NCBI RefSeq assembly: GCF_002214485.1
Contig: NZ_CP015102.1
Span: forward strand, 620,001 to 684,000
Source: Thermococcus pacificus
GTDB taxonomy: Archaea; Methanobacteriota_B; Thermococci; Thermococcales; Thermococcaceae
Length of the DNA: 64,000 nucleotides
Direction: 5' to 3'
Below, in pieces: positions 21,645-30,698 of this stretch (positions within the stretch are counted from its first letter, which is position 1; each line of letters opens with the position of its first letter). The notes beneath the pieces are model-generated. The model saw only the letters and a list, made by a program, of their open reading frames with translations, was not told the origin of the DNA and made no database searches. A program made the position numbers and the translations under genes.

Positions 21645-22732
21645 GTCCCGTTCTCCCCCTCTATCTTCACCCTCAGCTCCTCCGCAAACCAGTTGACCCT
21701 CTGCGGGAACGGTATCTCTATGCCCTCCCTATCGAGAGCCTCCTTGATCTTCTGGACTATTTGAGTCCTCACGTCAAACCACTTCTCGCTCGGTGCCCAC
21801 GCCCTAACGGCTATGTTGACGCTGTTGTCCCCGAGGTTGTCCACGAAAACAAGAGGTTCAGGCTCTGCCAGAACGTAGGGCATCTCGTTGAGGGTCTTCT
21901 TTATTACCTCTATCGCTTTTTGTGCGTCTTCCTTGTAGGCTATACCCACCGTTACATCAACCCTCCTTGCCGGATACTTCATCAAGTTCTTTATCTCGCT
22001 GTTGAAGAGCTTCTCGTTTGGAATCCTCACGAGGAGGCCATCCCACGTCCTTATCCTGGTTGAGAGGATTCTGATATCGTGCACTATTCCGGAATAGCCG
22101 GCCACCTCAACCGGGTCGCCTATCTTGAGGGGCTTATCAAAGTACATGAATATGCCCGAGATGAAGTTGGACACGACAGTTTGAGAGGCAAAACCGAGAA
22201 CGATACCCGTTATTCCAGCTGCCGCGAGGAGCGTTGTCAGTTTGCCCGTGAAGCCAGCAATATTGAGGGCTATGAAGAACGCAAGGGTAACGAGGGTGTA
22301 GTAGAAGAGCTTTGCCTTGACCTGAACCTCCGGGAGCTTTTGCTGTGAAGAACGCATTATCATGTATTCTTTTGACTTCTTGGCAAGGAGGTAGGAGAAA
22401 TAGAACACGAGGAAGGCCGTGAGGAGGTTGCTTATTCTGGTTCCCGCAATCTTAAGGGATAGAAGCCCAAGAGCATCAAAGGTGTAAACGAGAGTTACGA
22501 CCATTATCAGGTTGTGGAGCGTTGATGCGGTGTCCTCGTTGATTATCCAGACGTACTTGGTACTCCTGGAGAGGTTAAGGAGATATTTCTTGAGAACCTT
22601 CGCTATTATAATGCCCGTTACAAGAATTAGAACTGCTTTTACAACTGCACCTAAAGTTAGAGTAAGGAAAAGCTTCTCTCCAAGGAGACCCTGCTCCCAG
22701 AGAGAGGTTGTGTTAGCCGCTGTGGAGTTCAT
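21641..22732 (-). CDS. MscS-family mechanosensitive ion channel
   Basis: The protein has 363 residues from the ATG at 22732 after GAGGTGGTG. Five membrane helices span residues 15-190. The pore helix and beta domain follow: TTLLAAAGITGIVLGFASQT and VVSNFISGIFMYFDKPLKIG, then DPVEVAGYSGIV, the MscS signature. The C-terminal alpha/beta domain (AYKEDAQKAIEVIKKTL, SEKWFDVRTQIVQKIKEALD) is complete. It releases solutes on hypo-osmotic shock. It overlaps the upstream DUF432 gene, a recurring archaeal pair. Confidence 0.92.
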   Translation of the reverse strand: MNSTAANTTSLWEQGLLGEKLFLTLTLGAVVKAVLILVTGIIIAKVLKKYLLNLSRSTKYVWIINEDTASTLHNLIMVVTLVYTFDALGLLSLKIAGTRISNLLTAFLVFYFSYLLAKKSKEYMIMRSSQQKLPEVQVKAKLFYYTLVTLAFFIALNIAGFTGKLTTLLAAAGITGIVLGFASQTVVSNFISGIFMYFDKPLKIGDPVEVAGYSGIVHDIRILSTRIRTWDGLLVRIPNEKLFNSEIKNLMKYPARRVDVTVGIAYKEDAQKAIEVIKKTLNEMPYVLAEPEPLVFVDNLGDNSVNIAVRAWAPSEKWFDVRTQIVQKIKEALDREGIEIPFPQRVNWFAEELRVKIEGENGT

Positions 22733-22734
22733 CA

Positions 22735-23376
22735 TCACCACCTCATGAGGAAGTTTGGAAGCGAAAGCTGGTTGCCCAAGGAGTTCAGCCCCTCCTTGGG
22801 GGGTTTTCCCGTGTTGTTGACTTCTGGGATATGATTTTTAATTGTAACAACAAGCAGGGGATAATACGCCTTATCTTCTGTATAATACATTGAGCTCCCT
22901 TTTACTGGGATTATAACCTTCTCAAGGGATTTCCACTCGCTGGAGGGATTCGAGACAATCAACTTAACCACGCCTAAACTCTCGGGCTCTTCCGCGTGGA
23001 ACGAACTCACATGATAGCGGCATATAACCCCTGCCTCAAGCGTCCCGTAGAGGGCGTACTTCTCCTTTCCGACAATAAAGTGGTCTATGCTCAGCTCACC
23101 AACCTTAACATCAATCTCCACTGGAGCTTCAATATACCCTATTAAAGAACCCTGAGGGGGGACCACAACGGGTTCCCTGAACTTCACCATGAGGAGCCTA
23201 ACCCCATAGCCCACCGCGGGAGAGGGGAGAATTTTGAGTTTTTCCCCGTTGCTCTTGATAATTTTTTCAACCTCATCCCTTCTGTAACGAACAATGCCTC
23301 CCTTATCCTCAAGCAGATGTACCTTTTTGTCGGCAATCTTTATGAACTGTGTTTTTAGCTCGTGCTCTCCGAACAT
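22735..23376 (-). CDS. DUF432 family protein coupled to MscS
   Basis: The protein has 213 residues, soluble and beta-rich, with no signal peptide. The start MFGEHELKTQFIKIADKKVH and the central VVVPPQGSLIGYIEAPVEID and GELSIDHFIVGKEKYALYGTLE are the segments I associate with archaeal DUF432. The gene ends inside the start of the MscS channel gene, so the two are co-translated. In several archaea DUF432 is adjacent to or fused with MscS, so a cytoplasmic regulator or vestibule partner of the channel is likely (inference). Confidence 0.75.
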   Translation of the reverse strand: MFGEHELKTQFIKIADKKVHLLEDKGGIVRYRRDEVEKIIKSNGEKLKILPSPAVGYGVRLLMVKFREPVVVPPQGSLIGYIEAPVEIDVKVGELSIDHFIVGKEKYALYGTLEAGVICRYHVSSFHAEEPESLGVVKLIVSNPSSEWKSLEKVIIPVKGSSMYYTEDKAYYPLLVVTIKNHIPEVNNTGKPPKEGLNSLGNQLSLPNFLMRW

Positions 23377-23433
23377 GGGAGAAAAGTAGTCTTTGAAAGA
23401 TTTAAACTTTGCCTGAAAAATGGGAACGGGGCT

Positions 23434-24545
23434 TCAGATTTTCTCGAAGCCTATGTCTTCCATCTTGACGTGCGTGAAGACGTTGGTTCCCTGTGCTATG
23501 AAGACGCCTTTCGCCTCTATGGGCACCGGGAGGTTGGCTGCCAATGTTGCCTCTCCCTGTCCGGTGGCGTCACCGAGCTGGTAGGTCCACTTGACGTTTG
23601 ATACCTTGAAGTCGTGTCCGCCAAGGGTCATGGTCCCGTCCGGGTCTATCTCGTAGTTGTACTGGTACCCCATGGCCCCCACGCTGGCCTGAGTGGCCTG
23701 GTATAGGTTCTCGTCCTCAAGGGCCACCCAGAAACCGAAGTTATAGAAGCCCCACCAGCCCATGTAGATGTCCTGTATGTCCGCAATCTGCGAGAGCACG
23801 TTGATGTCCCCCTCTTGGTAGGGGGTAACACTCATTTCTCCAACCGCGCCGGGGTTGTAAAACTCGACCTCTGTGTCTCCGTACTTCATCCAGACCCAAC
23901 GGTATCGCCGGCTCCTCCGTACAGTGATGCGTAGAGCGTCAGGAAATCGAGTGAGGGGAACAGGAAGAAGGTATCTGTGTCTTCTGTCCTCTCTTTAACC
24001 CAGAGGCGGTACTCAAAGGTGTCCGTCATGTTCTCGGAGTTTATCGGAATTATCTTTCCGTAATACTCGTAGACATCGAATTCGCCGAGGTCGACCTTCT
24101 CCTGCTCGCCGGTCTCCATGTTTATCTGGTTCCCGTAGACGTGGATTTTTGTGGGGCCCCGCCTCTTCTCGACCTCGTACTCGTAAATCTGACTGCCCTC
24201 CTCGGTTCTTACCCGGAGTTTGTACTTGACGTAGGTGATCATATACTGCTGGTCGTCTATATCAACTGGATTGTACGCGTCCCATGGATCGGCCCACGAG
24301 GCGTATTCGCCCGTTCCTGTCTCAGTTTCGGTGGTGGTGCCCGTTGAGGTTCCGGTGCCTGTCCCTCCAGGGCTTTCAGTCGTACCGTATCCACCGCTGC
24401 TGGTTCCGCCCTGGCTGGTGGTCTGAGAACCGCCGCTGGGCTGTTCCGAGGTGGTGGTCCCTCCCCCGCCTCCGAGACATCCGTTAACGCTTACAATCAC
24501 CAAAAACACGAGAAAAACTGCAAAAGCAGCCCTGAATCTTTTCAT
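23434..24545 (-). pseudogene. Lipoprotein gene split by an apparent one-base frameshift
   Basis: Two overlapping frames are seen. The first (24545-23886, 219 residues) has a lipoprotein signal (FLVFLVIVSVNGC), a long Gly/Ser/Thr-rich linker and a beta-rich domain ending DTVGSG. The second (23889-23434, 151 residues) begins MKYGDTEVEFYNPG, lacks a signal peptide and has no good ribosome-binding site (GGGTCTGG). Reading through GTTGGGTCTGGATGAAG, adding one base at the G run (23895-23897) joins them as V-x-VWMKYGDTEVEF, giving one protein of about 370 residues. It is either a real frameshift, a sequencing error in a homopolymer, or genuine ATGA-coupled genes. The function is unknown; it is a surface lipoprotein. 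Confidence 0.6.
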
Positions 24546-24594
24546 ACTCTCTCAACTCCTTCCTTTCTCTTACTCAAATATGATCTGTGAGTAT

Positions 24595-25770
24595 TTAAAC
24601 GTTAAGTGTCAGCCCTTTGACATAAAGCCAAAAACTGCCAAATTCACCTGAGACAAGGAGAACCCTACCGTCGTCGCTCAGCCTAACGTAGCCAAGTGAC
24701 TCCCCCGGAACCTTCACGCTGAAGACCTCGTGGAAGTCCCGGAGGGAGTAGCAGTGAATCACCCCGCCTTTGACTGTAACCACGAAGTTCTCGTTGGCGA
24801 AGCGCATGAATCCCTCGAGGCTCTTCACCTCGGTCATGTTCCAGGTCAGAACCCTCGTGCCCTCGAACTCGTCGGTCCAGAGGAGGTACTTCTCCGTCGC
24901 CCGCACGCTCGGTATCAGAAGGGAGTACCAGCGGAGGCAGTATTGGCCGCTCCGGGCGAGAACATTCCCCTCCGCGTCTAGGACCCTCAGCTCTCCCTCG
25001 AACTGTCCGATTATTCTGTCCCCGTAGAGAACCACCATGTGGCTGTCGGGGCTGAGCGTCATGACTCTGCTCCCGTTCTTGAATATCAGGACGTCCCCCG
25101 CTTCCCCTCCGCTGCCGACGGCAACGAGCCCGGTGTCAGAGACATCCACCATGTTGTAGCCCCCGGCGTTCTCTATCGTGGTCTTCACCCCGTCGCAGTA
25201 CAGCTCCTGCGTGGTTGCACCGGTGGTTATCAGGTAGCAGAGGTGGTTCCCACTTGGGGAGATGGCTATAGAGTCAGCAACAGCGCCGGCCCAGCCGTGT
25301 CTCTCCTCACCGGTCTGTCCTTCCCAGGAGTAAATCCTTACCCCGGCGAACTCAGCGTAATCGGCCAGGACGTGGGCTTCCCTGTCCCTCACGACCACCC
25401 CAACTACTACCGGCTCGACGGCATCGTCCCCTTGGAGGTCGAAGGTAACACTCTCGCCGCTGGGCTTCACGAGGTACAGATCGGCGTTGTTCCAGTCTAT
25501 AACCGCCGAAAGGCTCCCATCCGGGCTCATGTCCAGGAGGGGAATGCCCGAGGTCGAAACGTTCCAGACGAGCTCCATCTCCCAGCTCTGCGGGGCCTGG
25601 CTCGTCGTGGTCTCGGACGGCTTTGAGGTCATTGGCAGGGAACTCGTCGGCGCGGTGGTTGAGCTGGTTGGGGAGGTCTTCGAGCTCTCTTCGCCTCCAT
25701 CGAGACAGCCGCTCGCTGCGACCATCCCGAGGAGTGTCAATATCAGCATCACGGTTACAACTTTCTTCAT
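24595..25770 (-). CDS. Secreted lipoprotein with beta-propeller-like domain
   Basis: The protein has 391 residues. The signal ends in a lipobox (MVAASGC, Cys22) and is followed by a Ser/Thr-rich linker (about 25-60). The rest has repeated segments of the form MSPDGSLSAVID, ISPSGNHLCYL, VDVSDTGLVAVGS and LSDDGRVLLVSG spaced by 40-60 residues, as in WD40/PQQ-like propellers. It is anchored outside the membrane. It lies downstream of nothing obvious and upstream of the other lipoprotein gene on the same strand, 49 bases apart. No enzymatic motif is seen. Confidence 0.75.
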   Translation of the reverse strand: MKKVVTVMLILTLLGMVAASGCLDGGEESSKTSPTSSTTAPTSSLPMTSKPSETTTSQAPQSWEMELVWNVSTSGIPLLDMSPDGSLSAVIDWNNADLYLVKPSGESVTFDLQGDDAVEPVVVGVVVRDREAHVLADYAEFAGVRIYSWEGQTGEERHGWAGAVADSIAISPSGNHLCYLITTGATTQELYCDGVKTTIENAGGYNMVDVSDTGLVAVGSGGEAGDVLIFKNGSRVMTLSPDSHMVVLYGDRIIGQFEGELRVLDAEGNVLARSGQYCLRWYSLLIPSVRATEKYLLWTDEFEGTRVLTWNMTEVKSLEGFMRFANENFVVTVKGGVIHCYSLRDFHEVFSVKVPGESLGYVRLSDDGRVLLVSGEFGSFWLYVKGLTLNV

Positions 25771-25917
25771 GCAATCCCCTCCGGACCCGCAAGAAACGAA
25801 AGCGGCCTACAGGATGGGTTTATGACATTACTATCTCATTTGAATATTAAAGATTTTCCAAAGCTTCAACCGCGCCTGTAGTCATTCGAAAGGCGTCTCA
25901 TGCTAAATCTGGGATAA

Positions 25918-26565
25918 TTACGCTTCCCCTAGAAGTTCAACGAACGATTGGGGCCTTTTTCCTAGCCTTTGGGCTATGTATTGCGCCAGGTCGAAAACAT
26001 GGGGGACTTTCGAGATTACCCCAACGTCGGCCGTCGCTACGGTCTCAAAACCCTTCAGCTCGAAGTCCGGGTTTTTCACCAGGTGAACTTCGCTCTGGAG
26101 GCCGAACCTTTTTAGAGCCTCCTCAGTGAGAGCCTTCACCACGCCGCTCTTCGGGACGTTCCTCCCGTAGAAGAAGACGGCCTTTCTAACTTCGAGCCCG
26201 CTCACTGCCCCGGCGATTTTTTCCAGAAGTTCCTCCGTATTCTCGTTGAGCTTATACCTTCCCTGGTACTTTAAATCCCTAACCAGGCCGTCCTCGCAGA
26301 TTATCCCCTTTCCCTCCATGATGGACTCCAAGGTTATCAGAACGTTGAAGCCGTCTATGGCGAGGGTTCTGCCAGCGAGCTCTTCCAGTTTTAGAAGCTT
26401 TCTCCTGACCTCCTCAACCCAAGAATCCGGAAAGACGCACCTCGCGAGAAGGTGCCTTTCCTCAAGGGTCAGGCGGTAGTGGTTGGCCACGAAATCAAGG
26501 GCATACTTCTTCCTGTAGCCCCTGTTCAGGAGGTACTTGAGGTCGCGGTAGGCTTCCTCCAGCAT
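25918..26565 (-). CDS. DUF434 family protein
   Basis: The protein has 215 residues. The N-terminal helical part LEEAYRDLKYLLNRGYRKKYALDFVANHYRLTLEERHLLARCVF and the central LAIDGFNVLITLESIMEGK, ICEDGLVRDLKY are the DUF434 (and following DUF5616) signature. The middle has PIN/NYN-like features (an acidic IDGFN motif at the strand end, FFYGRNVPKSG, a late TADVGVIS), so a nuclease-like fold is possible. The function is unknown. It is 21 bases downstream of the HD phosphohydrolase gene on the same strand. Confidence 0.75.
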   Translation of the reverse strand: MLEEAYRDLKYLLNRGYRKKYALDFVANHYRLTLEERHLLARCVFPDSWVEEVRRKLLKLEELAGRTLAIDGFNVLITLESIMEGKGIICEDGLVRDLKYQGRYKLNENTEELLEKIAGAVSGLEVRKAVFFYGRNVPKSGVVKALTEEALKRFGLQSEVHLVKNPDFELKGFETVATADVGVISKVPHVFDLAQYIAQRLGKRPQSFVELLGEA

Positions 26566-26586
26566 GGATAAAGAAACGGTGGGAGG

Positions 26587-27363
26587 TTAAATAACCTTCT
26601 CCACCACCTCTCCATCTGTGCCCGTGTGTATCCTGAGCCTGACCTTTCCGCTGAGGAGGGAGCTCTTGACCTTCTTCGTCAGTATCTCGTCAACCTGAAA
26701 GATTCCTGCGGGATGCTTCATCCATATCTCGATGAGTATCGGCTGTTCCTCGTCCCCTTCCGTTATTTTCACTCTCTCGATGGCCAGTGCCGAAACCGCG
26801 TGGATGTCCACCTTGTCCTTCTTGTGGACGAGCCTGCTCCGCCCCTCCTCCATGTCGCAGCCGTCCGCTATGGTCACGAGCGAGCCCTCGATGGTGGTGC
26901 ACGGGACTGCCTCGTCGTGGGTGTAGATGGCGTTGAGGGTGAGGGCTTTGAGAAGGAGGGGGTCTCCGTCCTCGAACTCGCCCACGAGCTTCTCTATTAT
27001 GGGCTCCGCGAGGAACGCGCTGAACCCGTAGTGGTTTATCCTGTGTATCATGTTGCCGATGTCGTGAAAGAGGGCTCCAAAGGCCACTATGAACTTGCTC
27101 CAGCGGAGGGGCTTTCCGAGCTTTTCTGCCGTCGTCTGGATGCCGAACTTTTTGATGATACTGAGGAGCTCCAAAGCCCTTCTCGTCGTCAGAAGGACGT
27201 GCACGGGGCCGTGGTCGTTGAAGCCGTAGACGTTGAGGACTATGTAGTTGGTGGTGTCGAAGTAGTAGTGGTACTCTCTGAAGGTTCTCTCGTACATGCT
27301 GAAAAGTTCATCGTCGCCCATCAGCTCCCTTATCTCCTTGAGGAGTTCTTCCTCCGTGTACAT
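26587..27363 (-). CDS. HD-domain metal-dependent phosphohydrolase
   Basis: The protein has 258 residues. HD motifs are visible: an early NDHGPVHVLLTTRRALEL, the central FGALFHDIGNMIHRINHYGF (His-Asp pair) and later IADGCDMEEGRSRL (Asp). These ligate metals in nucleotide or dNTP/cyclic-nucleotide phosphohydrolases. The C-terminal beta-rich part (EEQPILIEIWMKHPAGIFQV) is typical of the archaeal version. The substrate is unknown. GGTGAGAG precedes the ATG at 27363. It is followed by the DUF434 gene. Confidence 0.8.
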   Translation of the reverse strand: MYTEEELLKEIRELMGDDELFSMYERTFREYHYYFDTTNYIVLNVYGFNDHGPVHVLLTTRRALELLSIIKKFGIQTTAEKLGKPLRWSKFIVAFGALFHDIGNMIHRINHYGFSAFLAEPIIEKLVGEFEDGDPLLLKALTLNAIYTHDEAVPCTTIEGSLVTIADGCDMEEGRSRLVHKKDKVDIHAVSALAIERVKITEGDEEQPILIEIWMKHPAGIFQVDEILTKKVKSSLLSGKVRLRIHTGTDGEVVEKVI

Positions 27364-27462
27364 TCTCTCACCCGGAAGCTAAACGGTGGGGAGAATTTAA
27401 GGGTTTTGAACGGAAGCCGGTGAAAATGACAGGGTGTTTTTTGGCGTTTTTAACTTTCTCTT

Positions 27463-27876
27463 TCACTCCAGCATTCCCTCAAGCTCAAGGATCTTCTTCG
27501 AGCGGAGGTAAACTACGGGAACCCCTCTCTCGCGGAGGCGTCTCTTCAGCCCCTTGTCATTGGTGCAGACTATGACGCGCTCGTTTTTCACCGCGAAGTC
27601 GAAAATCTGGTCGTCTATGGGCCTCTTTCCAAACTCTCCTATATCAACCCTCTCAAAGCGCTCGGCCAGCTTCTTCGCCATCCTTATGGCCATCAGGTCC
27701 TTCCCCTTTGATTTCCTCTCTATGACCTCCAGCTCCTGAAGGACGACGTTCGGGATGAGGATTCTGAAGCGGACGTCGAGAATTCTGTTGAGCTCACCTA
27801 TGATGTCAACGCCGAACTGCCCCGGCACGAGGAGGAAGTTGGTGTCTGGAATGACCAGCCACTCTTTCTTTCCCAT
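27463..27876 (-). CDS. PIN-domain nuclease of the FCF1/UPF0129 type
   Basis: The protein has 137 residues from the ATG at 27876; the upstream extension only reads into the aIF2-gamma gene. Four conserved acidic sites of the PIN active centre are visible: D in VIPDTNFLL, E in LQELEVIERK, D in PIDDQIFDFA and D in CTNDKGLKRRLRERGV. The family resembles eukaryotic Fcf1/Utp24 (pre-rRNA cleavage) rather than VapC toxins. No antitoxin gene is adjacent. It lies in the aIF2-gamma transcript, which supports a translation or RNA-processing role. Confidence 0.8.
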   Translation of the reverse strand: MGKKEWLVIPDTNFLLVPGQFGVDIIGELNRILDVRFRILIPNVVLQELEVIERKSKGKDLMAIRMAKKLAERFERVDIGEFGKRPIDDQIFDFAVKNERVIVCTNDKGLKRRLRERGVPVVYLRSKKILELEGMLE

Positions 27877-27908
27877 GGGAACCACCAACGGGAGAAAAGG
27901 GGAGGGAA

Positions 27909-29141
27909 TCACTCCCTGATGAAGCCGTAGCCTATGAGGCGCCACCTGCTTCCGACCTGCCTGCTTATGGCAACGCGGTCTCCAGGCTCGGCACAGACAG
28001 GTATCTGGAGCTTCAGCTCAACGGTGTCCTTTCCGAGGCCCGTGACGAGCCCCATGGTTCTTGCAGTTCCAACGTTGAGCAGGAGAACCTCGCGCCTCTT
28101 TATCGGCTCGACCTTGAGTTCCTCCTCGGTTCCGACGACGCGGTCGAGGAGGTGAACCTCGAGGGTTATGTCGTCCCACACCGGCGGGAGCTTCCCTGGC
28201 TTTCCGACGACGTTTCCCGCCATGAGGTCGCCCTTGGTTAGGAACGGGTCGAGCTTGGTTCCGACACCGACGAGACCGCCTGGATAGGCTTCATCCACGA
28301 ACTTCCCTCCGGCCTGAAGCGATACTATCTCCGTTGTTATCGGCTCGTAGCGTATCCTGCCGTGCTCCTCATAGGGGACACCGGGCCTTATCTCGATCTC
28401 ATCCCCGACTTTGAGCTTGCCCTGGACTATGGAACCTCCTATGACTCCTCCAACGAGCTTCTCGGGAGGAGTTCCCGGCTTGTTAACGTCGAAGCTCCTC
28501 AGGACGAGCATCTTGGGCGGTTTCCTGAGGTCGTGCTTCGGTGTCGGAATGAATTCCTCAATCGCGGCGAGGAGAACGTCAACGTTTGCCCCGTGAAGTG
28601 CTGAAATCGGGATTATCGGAGCGTTCTCGGCGACGGTGCCCTTAACGAACTCCTTTACCTCTTCGTAGCGCTTCATAACGGTCTCCCTGTCGACGAGCTC
28701 TATCTTGTTGAGGGCTATGACGATGTTCTTGTTCCCTACTATCTGGAGGGCCATGAGATGCTCCCTTGTCTGGGGCATTATGCCCTCGTTGGCGGCTATG
28801 ACGAGAACCGCGCCGTCCATGAGGGAAGCGCCGGCAAGCATCGTTGTCATGAGCGCCTCGTGACCAGGGGCGTCTATGAATGAAACCCTTCTCTCGAATT
28901 TGGTTTCATGACCGCAGTACGGGCAGACCGGGGAGCTGGAGTACCTGCCGCAGTTCGGGCACTTTCTTATCTCGGCATCGGCGAAGCCTATCTTAATGGT
29001 AATTCCTCTCCTCAGCTCTTCGCTGTGCGTGTCAGTCCAGATTCCAGTTAAAGCCTTTGTAAGAGTTGTTTTGCCGTGATCAACGTGACCGACCATTCCG
29101 ATGTTAACTTCAGCCTGTCTAAACTCCTTCTTCTTTGCCAT
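27909..29141 (-). CDS. eif2g: Translation initiation factor aIF2 subunit gamma
   Basis: The protein has 410 residues. The EF-Tu-like GTPase domain has G1 [10 protein letters not shown]3 DAPGHE, and G4 NKIE. A zinc knuckle of four Cys ([17 protein letters not shown]) sits in the G domain as in archaeal aIF2-gamma. Two beta-barrel domains follow. It carries initiator Met-tRNA to the small subunit as part of the alpha-beta-gamma heterotrimer. S6e is encoded upstream and a PIN protein downstream on the same strand. Confidence 0.97.
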   Translation of the reverse strand: MAKKKEFRQAEVNIGMVGHVDHGKTTLTKALTGIWTDTHSEELRRGITIKIGFADAEIRKCPNCGRYSSSPVCPYCGHETKFERRVSFIDAPGHEALMTTMLAGASLMDGAVLVIAANEGIMPQTREHLMALQIVGNKNIVIALNKIELVDRETVMKRYEEVKEFVKGTVAENAPIIPISALHGANVDVLLAAIEEFIPTPKHDLRKPPKMLVLRSFDVNKPGTPPEKLVGGVIGGSIVQGKLKVGDEIEIRPGVPYEEHGRIRYEPITTEIVSLQAGGKFVDEAYPGGLVGVGTKLDPFLTKGDLMAGNVVGKPGKLPPVWDDITLEVHLLDRVVGTEEELKVEPIKRREVLLLNVGTARTMGLVTGLGKDTVELKLQIPVCAEPGDRVAISRQVGSRWRLIGYGFIRE

Positions 29142-29255
29142 ATTCTCTCACCCCTAACTTTAGAGCGTGGGGACGTTTATTAAGGTTACTTTAGGAGGGA
29201 CTTTTTGAGAATAAATGAACCCAGCAGAAAAGCGGAAGTTAAGAAGGGGAGAAGC

Positions 29256-29633
29256 TCAGAAGATGAGCTTCATGTTGACCTGAACGATCTCGGGGCTGAT
29301 GGTGTTGCCCCTGACGGTCTTCTTCCTCCTCTCACCGCGCTCCTTGGGCCTGAAGCCAGGGCCGCGGGAGACGAGGATCTTGACCCTCCTCGGGCCGTGA
29401 ACGTCGGGCCTCATGGCGAAGCCGTCCTTGTCGGTTCCGCCGGTTATCCTGAGCTTCGCGTCGCCCGGAATCTCCTCGCCGAATATCTCGGTGAGGTTGA
29501 GTCCGAGCTCGCTCGCAGGAACTTCATCGCCTATGCGCTTTCCTATGAGCTTCTCAGCCTCTTCTCCGCTTATCTCTACCTGCTTGGCTATGCCGTTCTT
29601 CGGGTTGGATATAACAAGCTTGAAAGTGGCCAT
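29256..29633 (-). CDS. rps6e: Small-subunit ribosomal protein eS6
   Basis: The protein has 125 residues, the usual archaeal length (eukaryotic eS6 is longer). The N-terminus [20 protein letters not shown], the middle [20 protein letters not shown] and [21 protein letters not shown], and the basic end are diagnostic. The gene is upstream of aIF2-gamma with a 114-base gap, and divergent from Sec61-beta. Confidence 0.97.
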   Translation of the reverse strand: MATFKLVISNPKNGIAKQVEISGEEAEKLIGKRIGDEVPASELGLNLTEIFGEEIPGDAKLRITGGTDKDGFAMRPDVHGPRRVKILVSRGPGFRPKERGERRKKTVRGNTISPEIVQVNMKLIF

Positions 29634-29780
29634 TTCCTCCCACCTCCTGTGTCATTAGCGGGATTCATTGGGTTAGCCCCTTATCCACCCCCTGGTGTGG
29701 CTCGGCCTTTAAAAAGTTTCCCCTTCCCATCACAACTTTTTTATACTCACACGAGAGCCTTATGTAAAGGGGTGAGAGAA

Positions 29781-29951
29781 ATGGCAAAGGAAAAGACGAC
29801 CCTGCCACCGACGGGAGCTGGATTGATGAGGTTCTTCGACGAGGACACGAAGGCAATAAAGATCGGGCCTAAGGGAGTCATCGCCCTGACGCTTATACTG
29901 GTTGCCTTTGAGATACTCCTCCACACCTTTGGTCCCCAGATCTTCGGCTAA
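29781..29951 (+). CDS. secG: Preprotein translocase Sec61-beta subunit (SecG in archaea)
   Basis: The protein has 56 residues from the ATG at 29781 with GGGGTGAG upstream; a longer open frame overlapping S6e is rejected. The N-terminus is short and charged (MAKEKTTLPPTGAGLMRFFD), followed by a single C-terminal membrane helix (about 32-50). The TLPPTGAGLMRFFDEDT segment is the archaeal Sec61-beta signature. It is the small tail-anchored subunit of the SecYE translocon. A TATA element (TTTTATACT) lies at about 29739-29748. It is convergent with the coiled-coil gene, overlapping by 4 bases. Confidence 0.93.
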   Translation: MAKEKTTLPPTGAGLMRFFDEDTKAIKIGPKGVIALTLILVAFEILLHTFGPQIFG

Positions 29952-30604
29952 ATGAAGCTCGTCTTCTTTAATCCCCTTGCGTTCAGCTCTTCGTTTATTA
30001 TGCTCCTTACGACTTCTTCCAGCTGGTTCTGAAGGAGCCTGTCCACATCCTCTTTTATCTTGTCTATGTCGTGTCTGAGTCCCTCGAGGAGCCTTATGTA
30101 CTCCTTGGCCATATCCAGTTGTCCCTCCTGCCTGACCAGCTGCTCCTTGAGGTGCTCAAAGTCGTCCTTCATGACCTGGAACTTTCTGAGTTCGCGCTGA
30201 AGCTCATCAACCTGCTTCGTGAGGGAGTAGTTCTCCGCCTTGAGCTTCTCTATCATCTTGTCCTTCTCCTCAAGCTCCCTCACTAAGGTGTTGTACTCCT
30301 CCGCAACCTGGTTGAGCCGCTCGATCTCCCTCAGCGGGGGGACCTTGCCGTTACCGAGGATTATGACGTCCGGGCCAACGTTCACTATGTCGCTCGGCTT
30401 TATCTTCAGCTTCTTCTCGCTTGAGAACATGCTCTGACCCTTTCCGAGGTTCTCAACCTCCCTCATCTTCAGGATGAAGTAGAACTGGTCCCCCTCGACC
30501 TCGACGTTGATGTCCGTCACGTAGCCCAGTATCTTTCCTTCGGTGAGAGAGATTACGAACTTGTTAATGAGCTGGTTCGCCTTGGCTTCACTAGCTTCAC
30601 TCAT
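29948..30604 (-). CDS. PRC-barrel plus coiled-coil protein, CdvA-like architecture
   Basis: The protein has 218 residues. The N-terminal 90 residues form a PRC-barrel-like beta domain (GKILGYVTDINVEVEGDQFY, then LKIKPSDIVNVGPDVIILG). A long coiled coil (about 95-205) follows, with heptads of Leu and charged residues, and a short tail ends LKKTSFI. This barrel plus coiled-coil order is that of crenarchaeal CdvA, a membrane-associated cell-division scaffold; related PRC-barrel proteins take part in euryarchaeal division. Thermococcales divide with FtsZ, so the role is open. It is monocistronic, divergent from engB, and convergent with Sec61-beta. Confidence 0.65.
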   Translation of the reverse strand: MSEASEAKANQLINKFVISLTEGKILGYVTDINVEVEGDQFYFILKMREVENLGKGQSMFSSEKKLKIKPSDIVNVGPDVIILGNGKVPPLREIERLNQVAEEYNTLVRELEEKDKMIEKLKAENYSLTKQVDELQRELRKFQVMKDDFEHLKEQLVRQEGQLDMAKEYIRLLEGLRHDIDKIKEDVDRLLQNQLEEVVRSIINEELNARGLKKTSFI

Positions 30605-30698
30605 AGAATATCACCCGGCCAATTTTGTTTGGAAGGATACTTAACCTTTCCGCCAATGCTTATAAAGCAACCACCGCCATCAACCTACGGTGAGAGAC

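Noticed and set aside
27463-27876. VapC toxin
   Set aside because: It has no antitoxin partner, and its sequence and its place in the aIF2-gamma transcript fit the FCF1-like PIN group better.
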